DNA of 64,000 bases, taken from Chloroflexota bacterium. Lineage in GTDB: Bacteria > Chloroflexota > Anaerolineae > Caldilineales > Caldilineaceae. Where the stretch lies: contig BOKO01000022.1 of the NCBI GenBank assembly GCA_016861025.1, forward strand, positions 1-64,000, written 5' to 3'. Shown here piece by piece: positions 1 to 10,500 of the stretch (the first letter of the stretch is position 1; each line of letters begins with the position of its first letter). The notes beneath the pieces are model-generated. The model saw only the letters and a list, made by a program, of their open reading frames with translations, did no database searches and was not told the DNA's origin. A program made the translations under genes and the position numbers.

Positions 1-1
1 A

Positions 2-109
2 CTTATCGTGCTTGGCGCCGTCTTGCTGTATCAAGTCGTTTTGCTCTACCAGATCCAACATCAGAGACCTGTCGGCGTCGGCATTAAGCCTCTTCTGAGG
101 GCCGCATGA
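2..109 (+). CDS. C-terminal end of an unidentified membrane protein (partial)
   Basis: The window opens inside a reading frame that runs 35 codons to a TGA at 107-109. The visible residues begin with a strongly hydrophobic stretch (LIVLGAVLLYQVVLLYQ) that looks like a final transmembrane helix, followed by a short basic tail (HQRPVGVGIKPLLRAA). The rest of the gene lies before the window, so the family cannot be named. It converges on prmC with 22 bp between the two stop codons. Confidence 0.5.
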   Translation, partial: LIVLGAVLLYQVVLLYQIQHQRPVGVGIKPLLRAA

Positions 110-131
110 TTTATGACCACGTCTCAAATAA

Positions 132-1022
132 TTACGGCAATTGGAAGGACACGATGCGATCATGTCCTTGATAGTCACGCTGCAATTCGAGCTGCGTTGC
201 ATCTGGCAGCATTTTTTCCACCAACCCCAATACCGCATCACCCTGATTGTAGCCAATTTCCAACACAACCAGACAGCCAGGCTTGCAGTGATCGGGCAGC
301 TGTGGCAGCAGGCGAGCGATCAGGTCAAGCCCGCGCGGCCCTGCCACCAGTGCGTGCGTCGGCTCATAGTCGCGCACCTCGGACGCCAGCGTGCGGTAGT
401 CGCTGTTGGTGACATAAGGAAGGTTAGCGACGACCATGTCGACGCGTTCGGGCAGCAATGCCAGCAAGTCGCTTTGAATCAACCGGATGCGCTCGCTCAA
501 ATCGTAGGACTCCACGTTGCGGCGGGCGACAGCCAGTGCATCGGCGCTGACATCGAGCGCATAGAATTGCGTGTTGGGCGCGTTCGCCGCCACTGCAATC
601 GAGATGGCGCCGCTGCCCGTGCCAACATCCGCCACGATCAACCGTTGCGCATCGCGGATCGTCGCTTCCGTCAGAATCTGATCGACCAGCATTTCGGTTT
701 CAGGGCGCGGGATCAGCACGCGCTGATCAACATAGAGGTCGATGCCGTAAAATTCACGCCGGTTGACAAGATAGGCGACAGGCTCATGCGCCATGCGTCG
801 CACGACCAACTCGGTGTAGCGGTCTGCGTGTTCAGGAGTGAGAATGTGTTCGTAGTGGGCGAAGAGCCAGCTACGGTCGACGCCGAGCACGTGCGCCAGG
901 ATGACCTGTGCGTCGAGTCGCGCCGTCGAAATATGCGCTTCCGCCAGGCGCTGCGTCGCAGCGTTGACCGCCTGCCCCACCGTAGCGTCGCTGGAGAGGC
1001 GCCATACCACCTCCTGCCACAT
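132..1022 (-). CDS. prmC: Release-factor glutamine methyltransferase PrmC (HemK)
   Basis: This protein of about 296 aa should N5-methylate the glutamine of the GGQ motif in release factors, using S-adenosylmethionine. An N-terminal helical substrate-binding domain (about 1-100) precedes a Rossmann methyltransferase domain with the SAM loop ADVGTGSGA near residues 131-139. The catalytic tetrapeptide usually written NPPY reads NLPY at 200-203. The same frame stays open to 1403, but family length and the TVGQAV-type N-terminus favour the ATG at 1022; no strong ribosome site is visible there. It lies downstream of prfA, the usual order, but 373 bp away. Confidence 0.9.
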   Translation of the reverse strand: MWQEVVWRLSSDATVGQAVNAATQRLAEAHISTARLDAQVILAHVLGVDRSWLFAHYEHILTPEHADRYTELVVRRMAHEPVAYLVNRREFYGIDLYVDQRVLIPRPETEMLVDQILTEATIRDAQRLIVADVGTGSGAISIAVAANAPNTQFYALDVSADALAVARRNVESYDLSERIRLIQSDLLALLPERVDMVVANLPYVTNSDYRTLASEVRDYEPTHALVAGPRGLDLIARLLPQLPDHCKPGCLVVLEIGYNQGDAVLGLVEKMLPDATQLELQRDYQGHDRIVSFQLP

Positions 1023-1395
1023 AGCGCGCTCATTGGCGGCGCTGTCGGGCCGAAAAACAGAAATCGGTGAGGATGAGGGAGATGGCGGCGAATTGCCGTT
1101 TCGATGAAATGCGTTAGACAAAGCAGATGACGGCTTGTCTCCATTCGGGCCGGTCGTAGCTCGCCATCGAGCGCGAAAATTCCGGCGTTCGCCCTTCCTT
1201 GGTCGAACATCCAACTGTAAGATAGCCAAAAAACGCCTCCTGGAAAGAATTGAGAATGCATCTTTGCATAGCTCGATGATTGTAGCAGAAAATTTGCGTC
1301 GCGCAACTGACTTTGGGCAGACCAATCCACGACGTATGTGGGATGCATGATGTGCTGCGCAAACACGCTTGCGCGACGAATGCCTGCCTGATAAC
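1023..1395. other. 373-bp gap between prfA and prmC without a supported gene
   Basis: Overlapping short frames on both strands cross this stretch but none has recognisable motifs. A small inverted repeat, GCGCAA / TTGCGC (1357-1362 and 1369-1374), lies about 20 bp past the prfA stop and has no T-run behind it, so it is at best a weak terminator. The gap is unusual because prfA and prmC are normally adjacent or overlapping. Confidence 0.4.
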
Positions 1396-2481
<1,086 letters not shown>

Positions 2482-2528
2482 AAAATTGTAATGCCTCTAT
2501 CTGAAAGCAGTCGGGAGACGCCAAACAA

Positions 2529-3080
2529 TCAATCCGTAAAGATGGGAAGATGACCAAGTGCGACGACGCCGTTCCAATCTTCAGGCTTTCCCTCGGTGAA
2601 GACAGCCATTTCAGCGACGACGGTGGCCGCCGCCAGATCCATCAACTGGCGCAGACCGCGTAACGTGCTGCCGGTGCTGATGACATCGTCGATCAGGGCG
2701 ACGCGCTTGCCACGGATGAGGTGAACGTCTTTGCCATCCACAAACAGCGTCTGCGGCGCGCCTGTAGTGATGCTGACCACCTCAGTTTCCAGACAGGCGA
2801 CCATGTATGGTTTGCGCACCTTGCGCACAACGACGTAGGGCAGGTTGCTACGCGCTGAAATTGCATGCGCCAGCGGGATTGCCTTGACTTCTGGCACGAC
2901 AAGCACGTCCGTTTCTGCGGGCAACTGCGACGCCAACGCTTCCGCCGCCGTTTCCACGACTTCCGTATCGCCGAGCATGTTGAAGATCGCAATCTTGACG
3001 CCTGGCGCCACCTCAAAAATCGGCAGTTGTCGTTGAACAGCGCCGATCTGTACAGTGTAGACACGTCCATCGTAGCTCAT
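2529..3080 (-). CDS. Phosphoribosyltransferase, adenine/hypoxanthine type
   Basis: Type I phosphoribosyltransferase of 183 aa, probably in purine salvage or its regulation. The PRPP-binding motif VALIDDVISTGSTL spans about 127-140 with the acidic pair D131-D132, and VVPEVKAIPLAHAIS (61-75) resembles the PPi loop and surroundings of adenine phosphoribosyltransferases. The frame extends to 3182, but the ATG at 3080 is preceded by a strong GGAAGGAAG ribosome site, which decides the start. The purine substrate cannot be told from sequence. A perfect palindrome and a possible extended -10 lie upstream. Confidence 0.85.
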   Translation of the reverse strand: MSYDGRVYTVQIGAVQRQLPIFEVAPGVKIAIFNMLGDTEVVETAAEALASQLPAETDVLVVPEVKAIPLAHAISARSNLPYVVVRKVRKPYMVACLETEVVSITTGAPQTLFVDGKDVHLIRGKRVALIDDVISTGSTLRGLRQLMDLAAATVVAEMAVFTEGKPEDWNGVVALGHLPIFTD

Positions 3081-3124
3081 AGTTCTTCCTTCCGCTGCGT
3101 ACTGCATGATTTCAAAACCCTTTA

Positions 3125-3162
3125 ATTCTACCACAACTGCTGCATGAGCCTCGAATTCGAGG
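3125..3162 (-). promoter_or_regulatory. Candidate promoter with overlapping 14-bp palindrome upstream of the phosphoribosyltransferase
   Basis: On the minus strand a TGG-TAGAAT extended -10 element occupies 3125-3133. Where its -35 would lie is a perfect palindrome, CCTCGAATTCGAGG, at 3149-3162. A palindrome over a -35 position in a divergent gap is typical of a repressor operator. No protein is assigned and the promoter is inferred by consensus only. Confidence 0.4.
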
Positions 3163-3270
3163 ATGCGTTTCAGATTTTGCACGTGCTATCAAAGACTCTT
3201 GCAACACCGTGGGCGCACCTGAGTTCCAGAGCATGGGAAGAAAGCGCCGTCGTTTATTTTACGTCGCCGA

Positions 3271-3300
3271 TTGGAAGCGGTTGGCGTCGTGCAGTAGAAT
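3271..3300 (+). promoter_or_regulatory. Candidate sigma-70-type promoter for the J-domain gene
   Basis: TTGGAA (3271-3276) and TAGAAT (3295-3300) are separated by 18 bp, which would start a transcript about 40 nt before the ATG at 3346. The match is by consensus only. Confidence 0.35.
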
Positions 3301-3345
3301 GCAACGTGGACGCAAGTGGACGTGGTCACAGGGGCAGTTTCAGCA

Positions 3346-4332
3346 ATGGTTTCAACGACATATCCAGTTGATCACTACGAAATACTTGGGGTCGCTGCAT
3401 CGGCTTCGGATGAGGAGATTCGGCAGCGTTATCGGTTCTTGGCGCTGGCGTTTCATCCCGACCGCTATCAACGCAACCCAGAGCATCATCATCTGGCTGA
3501 ACAGCAGATCAAACGCATCAACGAAGCCTATCGCGTGCTCTCCGACCCACAACAGCGCGCGGCGTTCGATCATCTGCGGCGAACATCGGGCAACGAGCGC
3601 GGCCAGATGCGTTCGGCAACTGCGGTTTACGCGCAATCGCTGCAGGAGATGGCGCGTTCCACACAGCGGCTACACCAGATCGAGCAAGAGCTGCTCTCGA
3701 CGCGTGAACGGCTTGAGCAGAGCGAACAGACGAACGCACTCCTGAATCATCGGCTTGCTGAATTGGAGCAGCTTCGCTCCAGCGAACGCACTTTGTTTGA
3801 CGCCGAACAACGCACCCTCCGTCAGCAGGTCGAGCAGATGGCGCGCGAACAAATCGAATCCGAACGAACGCTGCGCAGTAAACTCGAGCGCGCAGAACGC
3901 AAAATCCACCGCCTTGAACAGGATATCGAACGCAAGAATGAGTTGATCGAGCGGCTGAAACACGCCAAAGCCGAATGGGACGCATCGAGCCAAAGCCGCA
4001 TCGAGCAGCTTACACAGCGCGTCGAACGGTTGCGCGCCGAATTGGAGGAGCGAGAGCAGCAGCTGGCTGAGGCGGTTGGAGGACGCCAACGCCTGCAGCA
4101 ACAGATGTCGCAGGAACAACACAGCGCCCTGCACGTTGCACAGCGTTACTCTACAGCCTTGAGCATCAGCGAGACCGAGGCGGCGCGTCTCCAGATCGAG
4201 CTAGACGCTATGACCGCTGCACAGCAGCGCAGCCGAACGATCATGCGGTTGTGGCAGGTTGCCGCGGTGATCGGGATTATCAACACGGCGATCCTGTTGG
4301 CGATTGCGCTGAACTGGTTGAGCGGCGGTTGA
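3346..4332 (+). CDS. Membrane-anchored J-domain coiled-coil protein
   Basis: Protein of about 328 aa. An N-terminal J domain (1-78) carries HPD at 37-39 and the expected DHYEILGV start, so it should stimulate DnaK/Hsp70 ATPase. There is no G/F region, zinc-finger or DnaJ C-terminal domain. Instead residues 95-290 form a long Glu/Arg/Gln-rich coiled coil, and about 300-323 are a single hydrophobic helix (VAAVIGIINTAILLAIALNW) that would tail-anchor it in the membrane with the J domain in the cytoplasm. The ATG at 3346 directly precedes the J domain; a GTG at 3316 in the same frame is the alternative. The client is unknown. Confidence 0.85.
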   Translation: MVSTTYPVDHYEILGVAASASDEEIRQRYRFLALAFHPDRYQRNPEHHHLAEQQIKRINEAYRVLSDPQQRAAFDHLRRTSGNERGQMRSATAVYAQSLQEMARSTQRLHQIEQELLSTRERLEQSEQTNALLNHRLAELEQLRSSERTLFDAEQRTLRQQVEQMAREQIESERTLRSKLERAERKIHRLEQDIERKNELIERLKHAKAEWDASSQSRIEQLTQRVERLRAELEEREQQLAEAVGGRQRLQQQMSQEQHSALHVAQRYSTALSISETEAARLQIELDAMTAAQQRSRTIMRLWQVAAVIGIINTAILLAIALNWLSGG

Positions 4333-4350
4333 ATGCCTGTAGCGCGCTGG

Positions 4351-5535
4351 TCACGCCGGAACACGTTCGCTGAGCGCCAGGGCTTCCACGATTCTGCTCC
4401 CCAGCAACACCATCTCGTCAAGCCGATCACGGTCGATTGTGTCGATCGTGTCCGAGCGCAGATGATAATGCGGCGGTTCGTTGCAAGCGGCGGTGAACGC
4501 CAGGCTAGGCGCGCCGCGCATGGCAAAGGTCGAGTGGTTGCTCTCAGGCCATGGCTCAGCCCAACCGACCGATGGGAAGGGCGTCAACACCGCGTCGAGC
4601 ACACTTCGCATCTCGGCGGGCAGATTGAAACCGGCGACAGTGTTTGGTCCATAACGTAGCCCGACGGCGTCGAAATTGAGCACGGCTATGATTTGATCGA
4701 AGCTGTCTCCGCGGCGGCGCGCATACTCCTCGTCACCCGCCGGCAGATACTCTTCGTTGGTGAATGCTACAAATTCCAGGCTGAAGGGCTGTTCGGAGCG
4801 GCAAAATTGCTCGGCTAACGTCAGCATCGTCGCTACGCCGCTGGCATTGTCACCGGCGCCAGGGGTGTCAACTTTTGTGTCGTAATGCGCGCACAGCACG
4901 ACCTGACGCCGCGACAGACCCGGCAGCCGCCCCACAACGTTGGCAGTGACGCCATTGCCGCGCCGTGAATCGATGCGCACGCGCGCCATTTCGCCCGCCC
5001 TGGCAAGCAACAGCGCCCCTACGTCCGCCGAAACTGTCGCCGATGGAAGACAAAATTCCCAATCTTCGATCAGACGCTCGATCTCGCCTGGACGCGATTG
5101 CACAGTCAGGACGGCGGCGGGTCTCTTCAGTTCCAGAAGCTCGACCACGCGTGCATCCTCTTCCTCTTTGTACGGCCACGCTTTCGGCGGCAACGGTCGG
5201 CGAACAAGGTCGCCGAAAAGCACGGCGAGTTTGCCTTTCAAATCGGCGGCTTCCAACTCGGCCAGCGTGTGTACGGGCGTCACCTGCGCAGAAACCAGAC
5301 AAGAGGGCGAATAGGCGTTGGCGGCGATAGGCTGGGCGGAATCTTGTATGCATAGCCAGGCGCCTAGCTCCTCCCATGTCGGGCAGGCAAACTCTTGCGT
5401 CTCGACAGCCATGCCGCAGCGCCGAAAGACTGATTGAATATAGGCGGCGGCGGCATGATTGCCCACCGATCCACCGGGGCGTGCACCGATCTCGTTGCTC
5501 AATGATTTTACATGACGAAATGCTTGATTTGGCAT
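4351..5535 (-). CDS. M28-family zinc metallopeptidase
   Basis: Predicted aminopeptidase-type M28 enzyme of about 394 aa with two co-catalytic zinc ions. Ligand motifs appear in the correct order: CAHYDT, GAGDNASG, FTNEEY, LNFDAVG and PHYHLRSDT. A PA-like insert occupies roughly residues 75-175. No signal peptide or membrane segment is evident, so it is probably cytoplasmic. The frame continues to a TTG at 5592, but the ATG at 5535 fits better because the homologous fold starts just after it (HVKSLSNEIGARPGG). The substrate is not predictable. It is convergent with the J-domain gene, 18 bp apart. Confidence 0.85.
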   Translation of the reverse strand: MPNQAFRHVKSLSNEIGARPGGSVGNHAAAAYIQSVFRRCGMAVETQEFACPTWEELGAWLCIQDSAQPIAANAYSPSCLVSAQVTPVHTLAELEAADLKGKLAVLFGDLVRRPLPPKAWPYKEEEDARVVELLELKRPAAVLTVQSRPGEIERLIEDWEFCLPSATVSADVGALLLARAGEMARVRIDSRRGNGVTANVVGRLPGLSRRQVVLCAHYDTKVDTPGAGDNASGVATMLTLAEQFCRSEQPFSLEFVAFTNEEYLPAGDEEYARRRGDSFDQIIAVLNFDAVGLRYGPNTVAGFNLPAEMRSVLDAVLTPFPSVGWAEPWPESNHSTFAMRGAPSLAFTAACNEPPHYHLRSDTIDTIDRDRLDEMVLLGSRIVEALALSERVPA

Positions 5536-5668
5536 CCGATTAACCCAAAATCCTTTCGATTTTGTTGCCTTTTTACGATAAAATCCTTTCAAATCTGGAT
5601 TTATCTGATCAACTTATACCAGAAATGGATTGCCATACGATGTTGGGGATGTTGTGGGGAAGTGCAGG

Positions 5669-6157
5669 TCAGTTGGGCGTCTGCTGGCGGAAGACGCCAA
5701 TTTCAGCGTCGGGCAACGCGCGCATCAGGTCTTCGCTGCGCAGAATGACAGTCACACCGCGCACGCCGGAGCCGAGCGAGATTTCGGTTTCGGCCAGCAC
5801 ACTGTCGTCGATATAGATCGGCAGCGGTTGCGGCAAACTCAAAGGGGAGACTGCGCCGATCGCATAGCCGGTTATTGCCAGCACCTCCTCAGCGGTGGCC
5901 GTCGTCAGGCGCGATTGTCCAAGATGTCTGCGCAAGGTCTTCCAGTCCACCTGCGCGGGACCGGCGACGAGCACCATCGCAAAGCGCTCCTGTCCAAGCC
6001 GAAAAAGGATGCTGCGCACGATCTGCTCTGGCCGTTGCCCGCGCTCTTTGGCGGCCTGTTCCAGCGAGTTCACCGGGCCTGGATGCGTGAACAGTCGATA
6101 GGCGACGCCAAGTTGGTCGAGCGCCGCCGCCACCGGCGGAAGTGTATCATCTGGCAT
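5669..6157 (-). CDS. YbaK/ProX-type aminoacyl-tRNA deacylase domain protein
   Basis: A 162-aa single-domain protein of the YbaK/EbsC family, whose members hydrolyse mischarged tRNAs such as Ala- or Cys-tRNA(Pro). The fold is recognisable from FTHPGPVNSLEQAAKERG, the conserved lysine region VDWKTLRRHLG and the GAVSPLSLPQPLPIYID segment that shapes the pocket. The ATG at 6157 is preferred over an in-frame upstream codon at 6244 because the upstream part is formed by the hairpin at 6201-6240. Substrate specificity cannot be told by eye. Confidence 0.85.
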   Translation of the reverse strand: MPDDTLPPVAAALDQLGVAYRLFTHPGPVNSLEQAAKERGQRPEQIVRSILFRLGQERFAMVLVAGPAQVDWKTLRRHLGQSRLTTATAEEVLAITGYAIGAVSPLSLPQPLPIYIDDSVLAETEISLGSGVRGVTVILRSEDLMRALPDAEIGVFRQQTPN

Positions 6158-6200
6158 GTTTGTTTCTCGGTGGAGCGGGCGTCTTCCGTGTACGAACAAA

Positions 6201-6240
6201 GCGAAAAGGAGAACCTTTCGTTCATGGTTCTCCTTTTCGC
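6201..6240 (-). terminator. Intrinsic terminator behind the aldo/keto reductase gene
   Basis: A perfect 15-bp inverted repeat (GCGAAAAGGAGAACC, 6201-6215, and its complement at 6226-6240) encloses a 10-nt loop. Read on the minus strand it is followed by TTTGTTC. It lies 44 bp beyond the aldo/keto reductase stop and ahead of the YbaK-type gene. Confidence 0.75.
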
Positions 6241-6283
6241 TCACTGACAGCGCTGCGCCTTATCAATTATCTGAGCAGGCGCT

Positions 6284-7249
6284 TCAACTCCCTTTCAACA
6301 CACCATCGATGCGCGCCATGATTTCGTCGGTGAGTTTGGGAACGACATCGAGCGCCTTCATATTTTCATGCACCTGCGAGGCGCGGCTGGCGCCGGTGAT
6401 CACGGTGCTGACGTTCGGGTTCTTGACGCACCAGGCGAGCGCAAGCTGCGACATCGTGCAGCCGAGATCATCGGCAATAGGCTGGAGTGCGCGCACCGCC
6501 TCCAGTCGTTTGGGATCGGCGAGCATCGATTTCAGCCACTCGTAGCCGGGCAGGTTAGCGCGGCTGTCGGCGGGGATGCCGTCGTTATATTTGCCGGTGA
6601 GCAGACCGGATGCCAACGGGCTCCAAATCGTCAGCCCCAACCCGATGTCCCCGTAAAGGCGCGCATATTCTTTTTCGACGCGGTCGCGATGGAACATGTT
6701 GTACTGTGGCTGTTCCATCTGTGGCTTATGCAAGTGGTGGCGTTCGGCAATCTCCCACGCCGCACGAATTTCATCGGCGCTCCACTCTGAAGTGCCCCAG
6801 TAGAGCGCCTTGCCCTGACGGATGATGTCATCCATCGCAAAGACAGTCTCCTCAATCGGCGTATTTGGATCGGGGCGATGACAGAAAATGAGATCGACAT
6901 ATTCCATGTCAAATCGTTTCAACGAACCGTCAATCGCCTGCATCAGATACTTGCGATTGAGTGTGTTGCGCTCGTTCGGCCCGTCGTTCAACCCCCAATA
7001 AAACTTGGTCGAAACAATATAGCTTGCACGGCGCCAGCCAGCACGCTTGAGAATTTCGCCCATGATGACCTCGGATTGACCACGCGCATACGCTTCGGCG
7101 TTGTCGAAAAAATTGACGCCTGCATCATACGCAGCCACCATGCAGTCATAGGCTGCGTCGACATCCATCTGCGTGCCGAACGAAACCCAGGAGCCAAACG
7201 AAAGTTCGCTGACCTTGAGGCCAGCGCTGCCAAGACGACGATAATTCAT
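6284..7249 (-). CDS. Aldo/keto reductase, Kv-beta-like group
   Basis: NADPH-dependent oxidoreductase of 321 aa in the TIM-barrel aldo/keto reductase superfamily. The catalytic tetrad is visible as D49, Y54 (FFDNAEAYARGQSE), K82 (STKFYWG) and H124 (LIFCHRPDP). GRxGSA-like N-terminal sequence MNYRRLGSAGLKVSEL and the final PNVSTVITGAS cofactor segment place it with the Kv-beta/YghZ-like reductases. A strong GGGAAGAGGAAAC ribosome site precedes the ATG at 7249. The physiological carbonyl substrate is unknown. It is a monocistronic unit ending in the hairpin at 6201-6240. Confidence 0.9.
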   Translation of the reverse strand: MNYRRLGSAGLKVSELSFGSWVSFGTQMDVDAAYDCMVAAYDAGVNFFDNAEAYARGQSEVIMGEILKRAGWRRASYIVSTKFYWGLNDGPNERNTLNRKYLMQAIDGSLKRFDMEYVDLIFCHRPDPNTPIEETVFAMDDIIRQGKALYWGTSEWSADEIRAAWEIAERHHLHKPQMEQPQYNMFHRDRVEKEYARLYGDIGLGLTIWSPLASGLLTGKYNDGIPADSRANLPGYEWLKSMLADPKRLEAVRALQPIADDLGCTMSQLALAWCVKNPNVSTVITGASRASQVHENMKALDVVPKLTDEIMARIDGVLKGS

Positions 7250-7441
7250 GTTTTGTTTCCTCTTCCCATTGAGTTAGCTTATGATTGAAATCGACCGAGA
7301 CAACCACAGATTGCAGTTGTTTGATCCACAGTAATCTACAGTATACAACAACGGCTCACAATTTCTGCTGGCTTCGTTACACTTTGAGAAATAAATCAGC
7401 ATTGTGCGAAAGGGCTACAGAACATCACTCGCCGCCCAAAA

Positions 7442-7479
7442 GACGATGTGCGCTTCGCAGTTGCGAAGCGCACATCGTC
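7442..7479 (-). terminator. Strong terminator hairpin behind the DUF11 giant gene
   Basis: A perfect 17-bp stem (GACGATGTGCGCTTCGC, 7442-7458, with its complement at 7463-7479) encloses the tetraloop AGTT. On the minus strand it is followed by TCTTTT. It lies about 47 bp past the stop of the giant gene. Confidence 0.85.
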
Positions 7480-7525
7480 GAACCGATACAAGAGAGACCG
7501 AAATTCCCGCTCGCTGCAGCCGGCG

Positions 7526-10500
7526 CTATCGCTGTGTCACGGGCAGGAAGAGCTGGAACGCGTCGACCCCGCTTTCGGCCGCCAGACACGCTTCAATATC
7601 CTGAACGCCCGCAACAGTTACGCAGGCGCCGGAGGTGGTGCGCACAAGCACTGAATCATCCACCGTCCAACGATTGCCCAGAATGTCGGTGGCTGATGCT
7701 GCAGCAACATTACGCGTCCGTTGTGTGATCGGCATCGAGCAGGTGTAGCGCCATGTTTCGCGCGGGTCGAGCACGCCGTTGCCATTGTCTCCGGTCGGTT
7801 GGCTCAACACACATTCTGGATAATTGTCCACCACCGTAACATTCGCAAGCGGCGTATCACCCGTGTTGCGCACTTTGATAGTAAAGTCGACAATTGTGTT
7901 GGGCGGGACTACAGTCTGGCTTGCTTTCTTGACAACGCTCAGCCCGGGTCGAATCAGGTCGATGAAGACGCTGTCCTCGGCTCGCAATGTTTTGCCTCTC
8001 GGATCTTTGGCTGTGACCTTCCCAACATTAGTGACGTCCGAACAGACGCCGGGCAAGACACATGCAACGCCCACATCGTTCCCTGCGCCACTCGGTCGAA
8101 CCTTTTCACCTTTGCAGAAGGTCACCTTGCAGGTGTAAACCCATTCTTCGCCAGGATCAAGGCGACCGTTGCCGTTGTCGCCAATCGGCTGGGAAAGTTT
8201 GCACTCCGGCATGCTGTCGGTGACCCGGACGCGTGAGAGTGGTGCATTGCCCCAATTGCGCACTCGCAATGTGAAGTGAACCGTTTCGCCCGGGTAGATC
8301 GTTGTCTTGTTGGCTTCCTTGATCAATTCGAGCGCGGGTCGAATCACCGTGACGGCTGCGCTATCTTCGTCTGTCCAGCTCTTGCCCAATGGATCGCGCC
8401 CTGAAGCACGCGCTACATTCGTGATGCTGCCGTTTGGCGTCATTGTGCAGGTGTAGCTCCAGCTTTCCAGCGAGTCGAGTATGCCATTGCCGTCGTCGCC
8501 CGATGGCCCGGCAAGCTGGCATTCTGGCAGCGAATCCTCGACAACGATGTCGGTCAACGCCACATCACCGGTGTTCTTCACATTGACGGTGAAGTTGACC
8601 GCCTCTCCCGGTGCAATTTCGCTCTTGTCGGCGCTCTTCGTCACCTCAATGCCAGGGTGAATCAAATCCACGAAGACAGAGGCGCTGTCAGAAACCTGAC
8701 GGCCGGCGCCATCGCGGGCGGTGACTTCCGCTACGTTGGTTATATCGCCACACAGTGGCGGATGCGTCGGAGCCTCTTCACAGAGATACCCCTTTTCGAT
8801 ATGGCGAGCGATGTTCAGTGTGTGTGTGCCGCCCAATTGCAGCCAGTTGTTGCGCCCGTCAGCGCTGATATATTTGCGCAGTATCCCCTCCTGCGTGACG
8901 GTGAACACCTCGCGTTGTCCGGCGTCGAATCGACCAAGCTTGCGGAACGAGTCGCGCACACGGTAGATGTCGTAGCCGATGTAGGCCGGTGTTGAGGCGC
9001 GATTGACAACGGTCAATTCGAACCACTGATTGGAAGGACTCCAGCAACTTCCAAAAGAGGGGCCAACAAGGGATGGCGGTTGCGTGCACGCTGGCGTCGC
9101 TTCATCGAGCAGCGTCTGCATGTTCCACGCCATGCCCTCATCACCCAGCATTGAGGCGCCCGGTGCAATGCTGCTCGCCGTTGCCTCGGTTTGTCCTGGG
9201 CAGACGGTGATTGCGCACGCGTATGTCCATTCCTCGCCGACGGACAGCAGCCCGTCACCGTTGTCTCCAACCGGGCCGTTTAGCGCACACTGGGGCAACG
9301 AGTCTGTCACCTTCACGTCCATTAGCGGCGTGTTGCCGATATTACGCACTGTGATCGTAAAATTCACCGTCTCGTTCGGGTAGATGTACTCCCTGTCCGC
9401 CACTTTGACAATTTCAATGTCGGGTGATCGCACTTCCACCCTGGCGCGCGCCTCAGCGTTCCACGGCGAGCCAAGCATGTCATAGCCGGTGGCTGTGGCG
9501 ACGTTGACCGTGTCCTCACCGATGATCATGGCGCAGGTGTACATCCACGCTTCGTCGGGCGCCAACACGCCATCGCCATCGTCACCATCCGGCCCTGCCA
9601 ACGTGCAATCGGGCAGCCCGTCCTCAACGACGATGTTGGCGAGCGGCGTATCGCCTGTATTGCGCACGATCAGTTGGAAAGTAACCGTTTCACCAGGATC
9701 GATCAGGGCGTGGTCGGCAATCTTCTCAAGCGTTATACGCGGGGCAATCACATCCACTTCGGCTCTGTCGCTTGCCCAGACAACCTCGCCCCAAGGCGCT
9801 TCACCATAGGCAGTCGCCGTGTTGGTCGTATCACGCGCGAGCGTGTTGGTGCAGGTGAAGCGCCATTGCTCGCCTACGTCCAGCCAGTCATCCTGGTCGA
9901 GGTCGCCAACGTTGAAGTCACCGTCCGCCGCTGCGACAACTGTACATTGTCCATCATCGACGCGCACATGTTGTAGCGGGATTTGCCCGACATTCTCCAC
10001 CACAAAAGTGTATGTGACGGTGTCGTTCGGATAGATGACCGCAGCGCTAACCTGTTTGTCAAGCGCAATCGCCGGTCGTCCTGGTTCGTTGACAAAGATG
10101 CAGGTGATCTCTTCGCTGGGGTCAAGATCGATCATGGCAACGCCAGCGATCGGATCGACGAGCGTCCCTCCGTCCGGGTCGTTGCAGGTGATGGCAGCGA
10201 CATGCCACGACGGCTTCACTGTTTCGATAACATTGTATGCACCCGGCGCCACGTTCTCGAAGACCCGCTGACCGCCTTCGGCTGGCAGGGTGAAGGCGCC
10301 CAATCCGCTGGTGAACTCCCACGGCGAATCTGCTGCACCGTTGACCTGTTTGATAATGGTGATGCGTCCGGCGTTGGCGACATTGGCGAATGTGCAGACG
10401 ACGGTTTCGCCGGGATCGAGGTCGATGGTGGCTGTTGCATTCGCCAGGTCAACGACTGTGCCCAGGTCAGGGTCGCTGCATGTCAACGCAGCCAGCCCCC

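Noticed and set aside
141..1070. 309-codon open frame on the plus strand opposite prmC
   Set aside because: It is the antisense shadow of prmC: translation is His/Arg/Gln-rich with no motif or ribosome site, while the minus-strand frame has full PrmC signatures.
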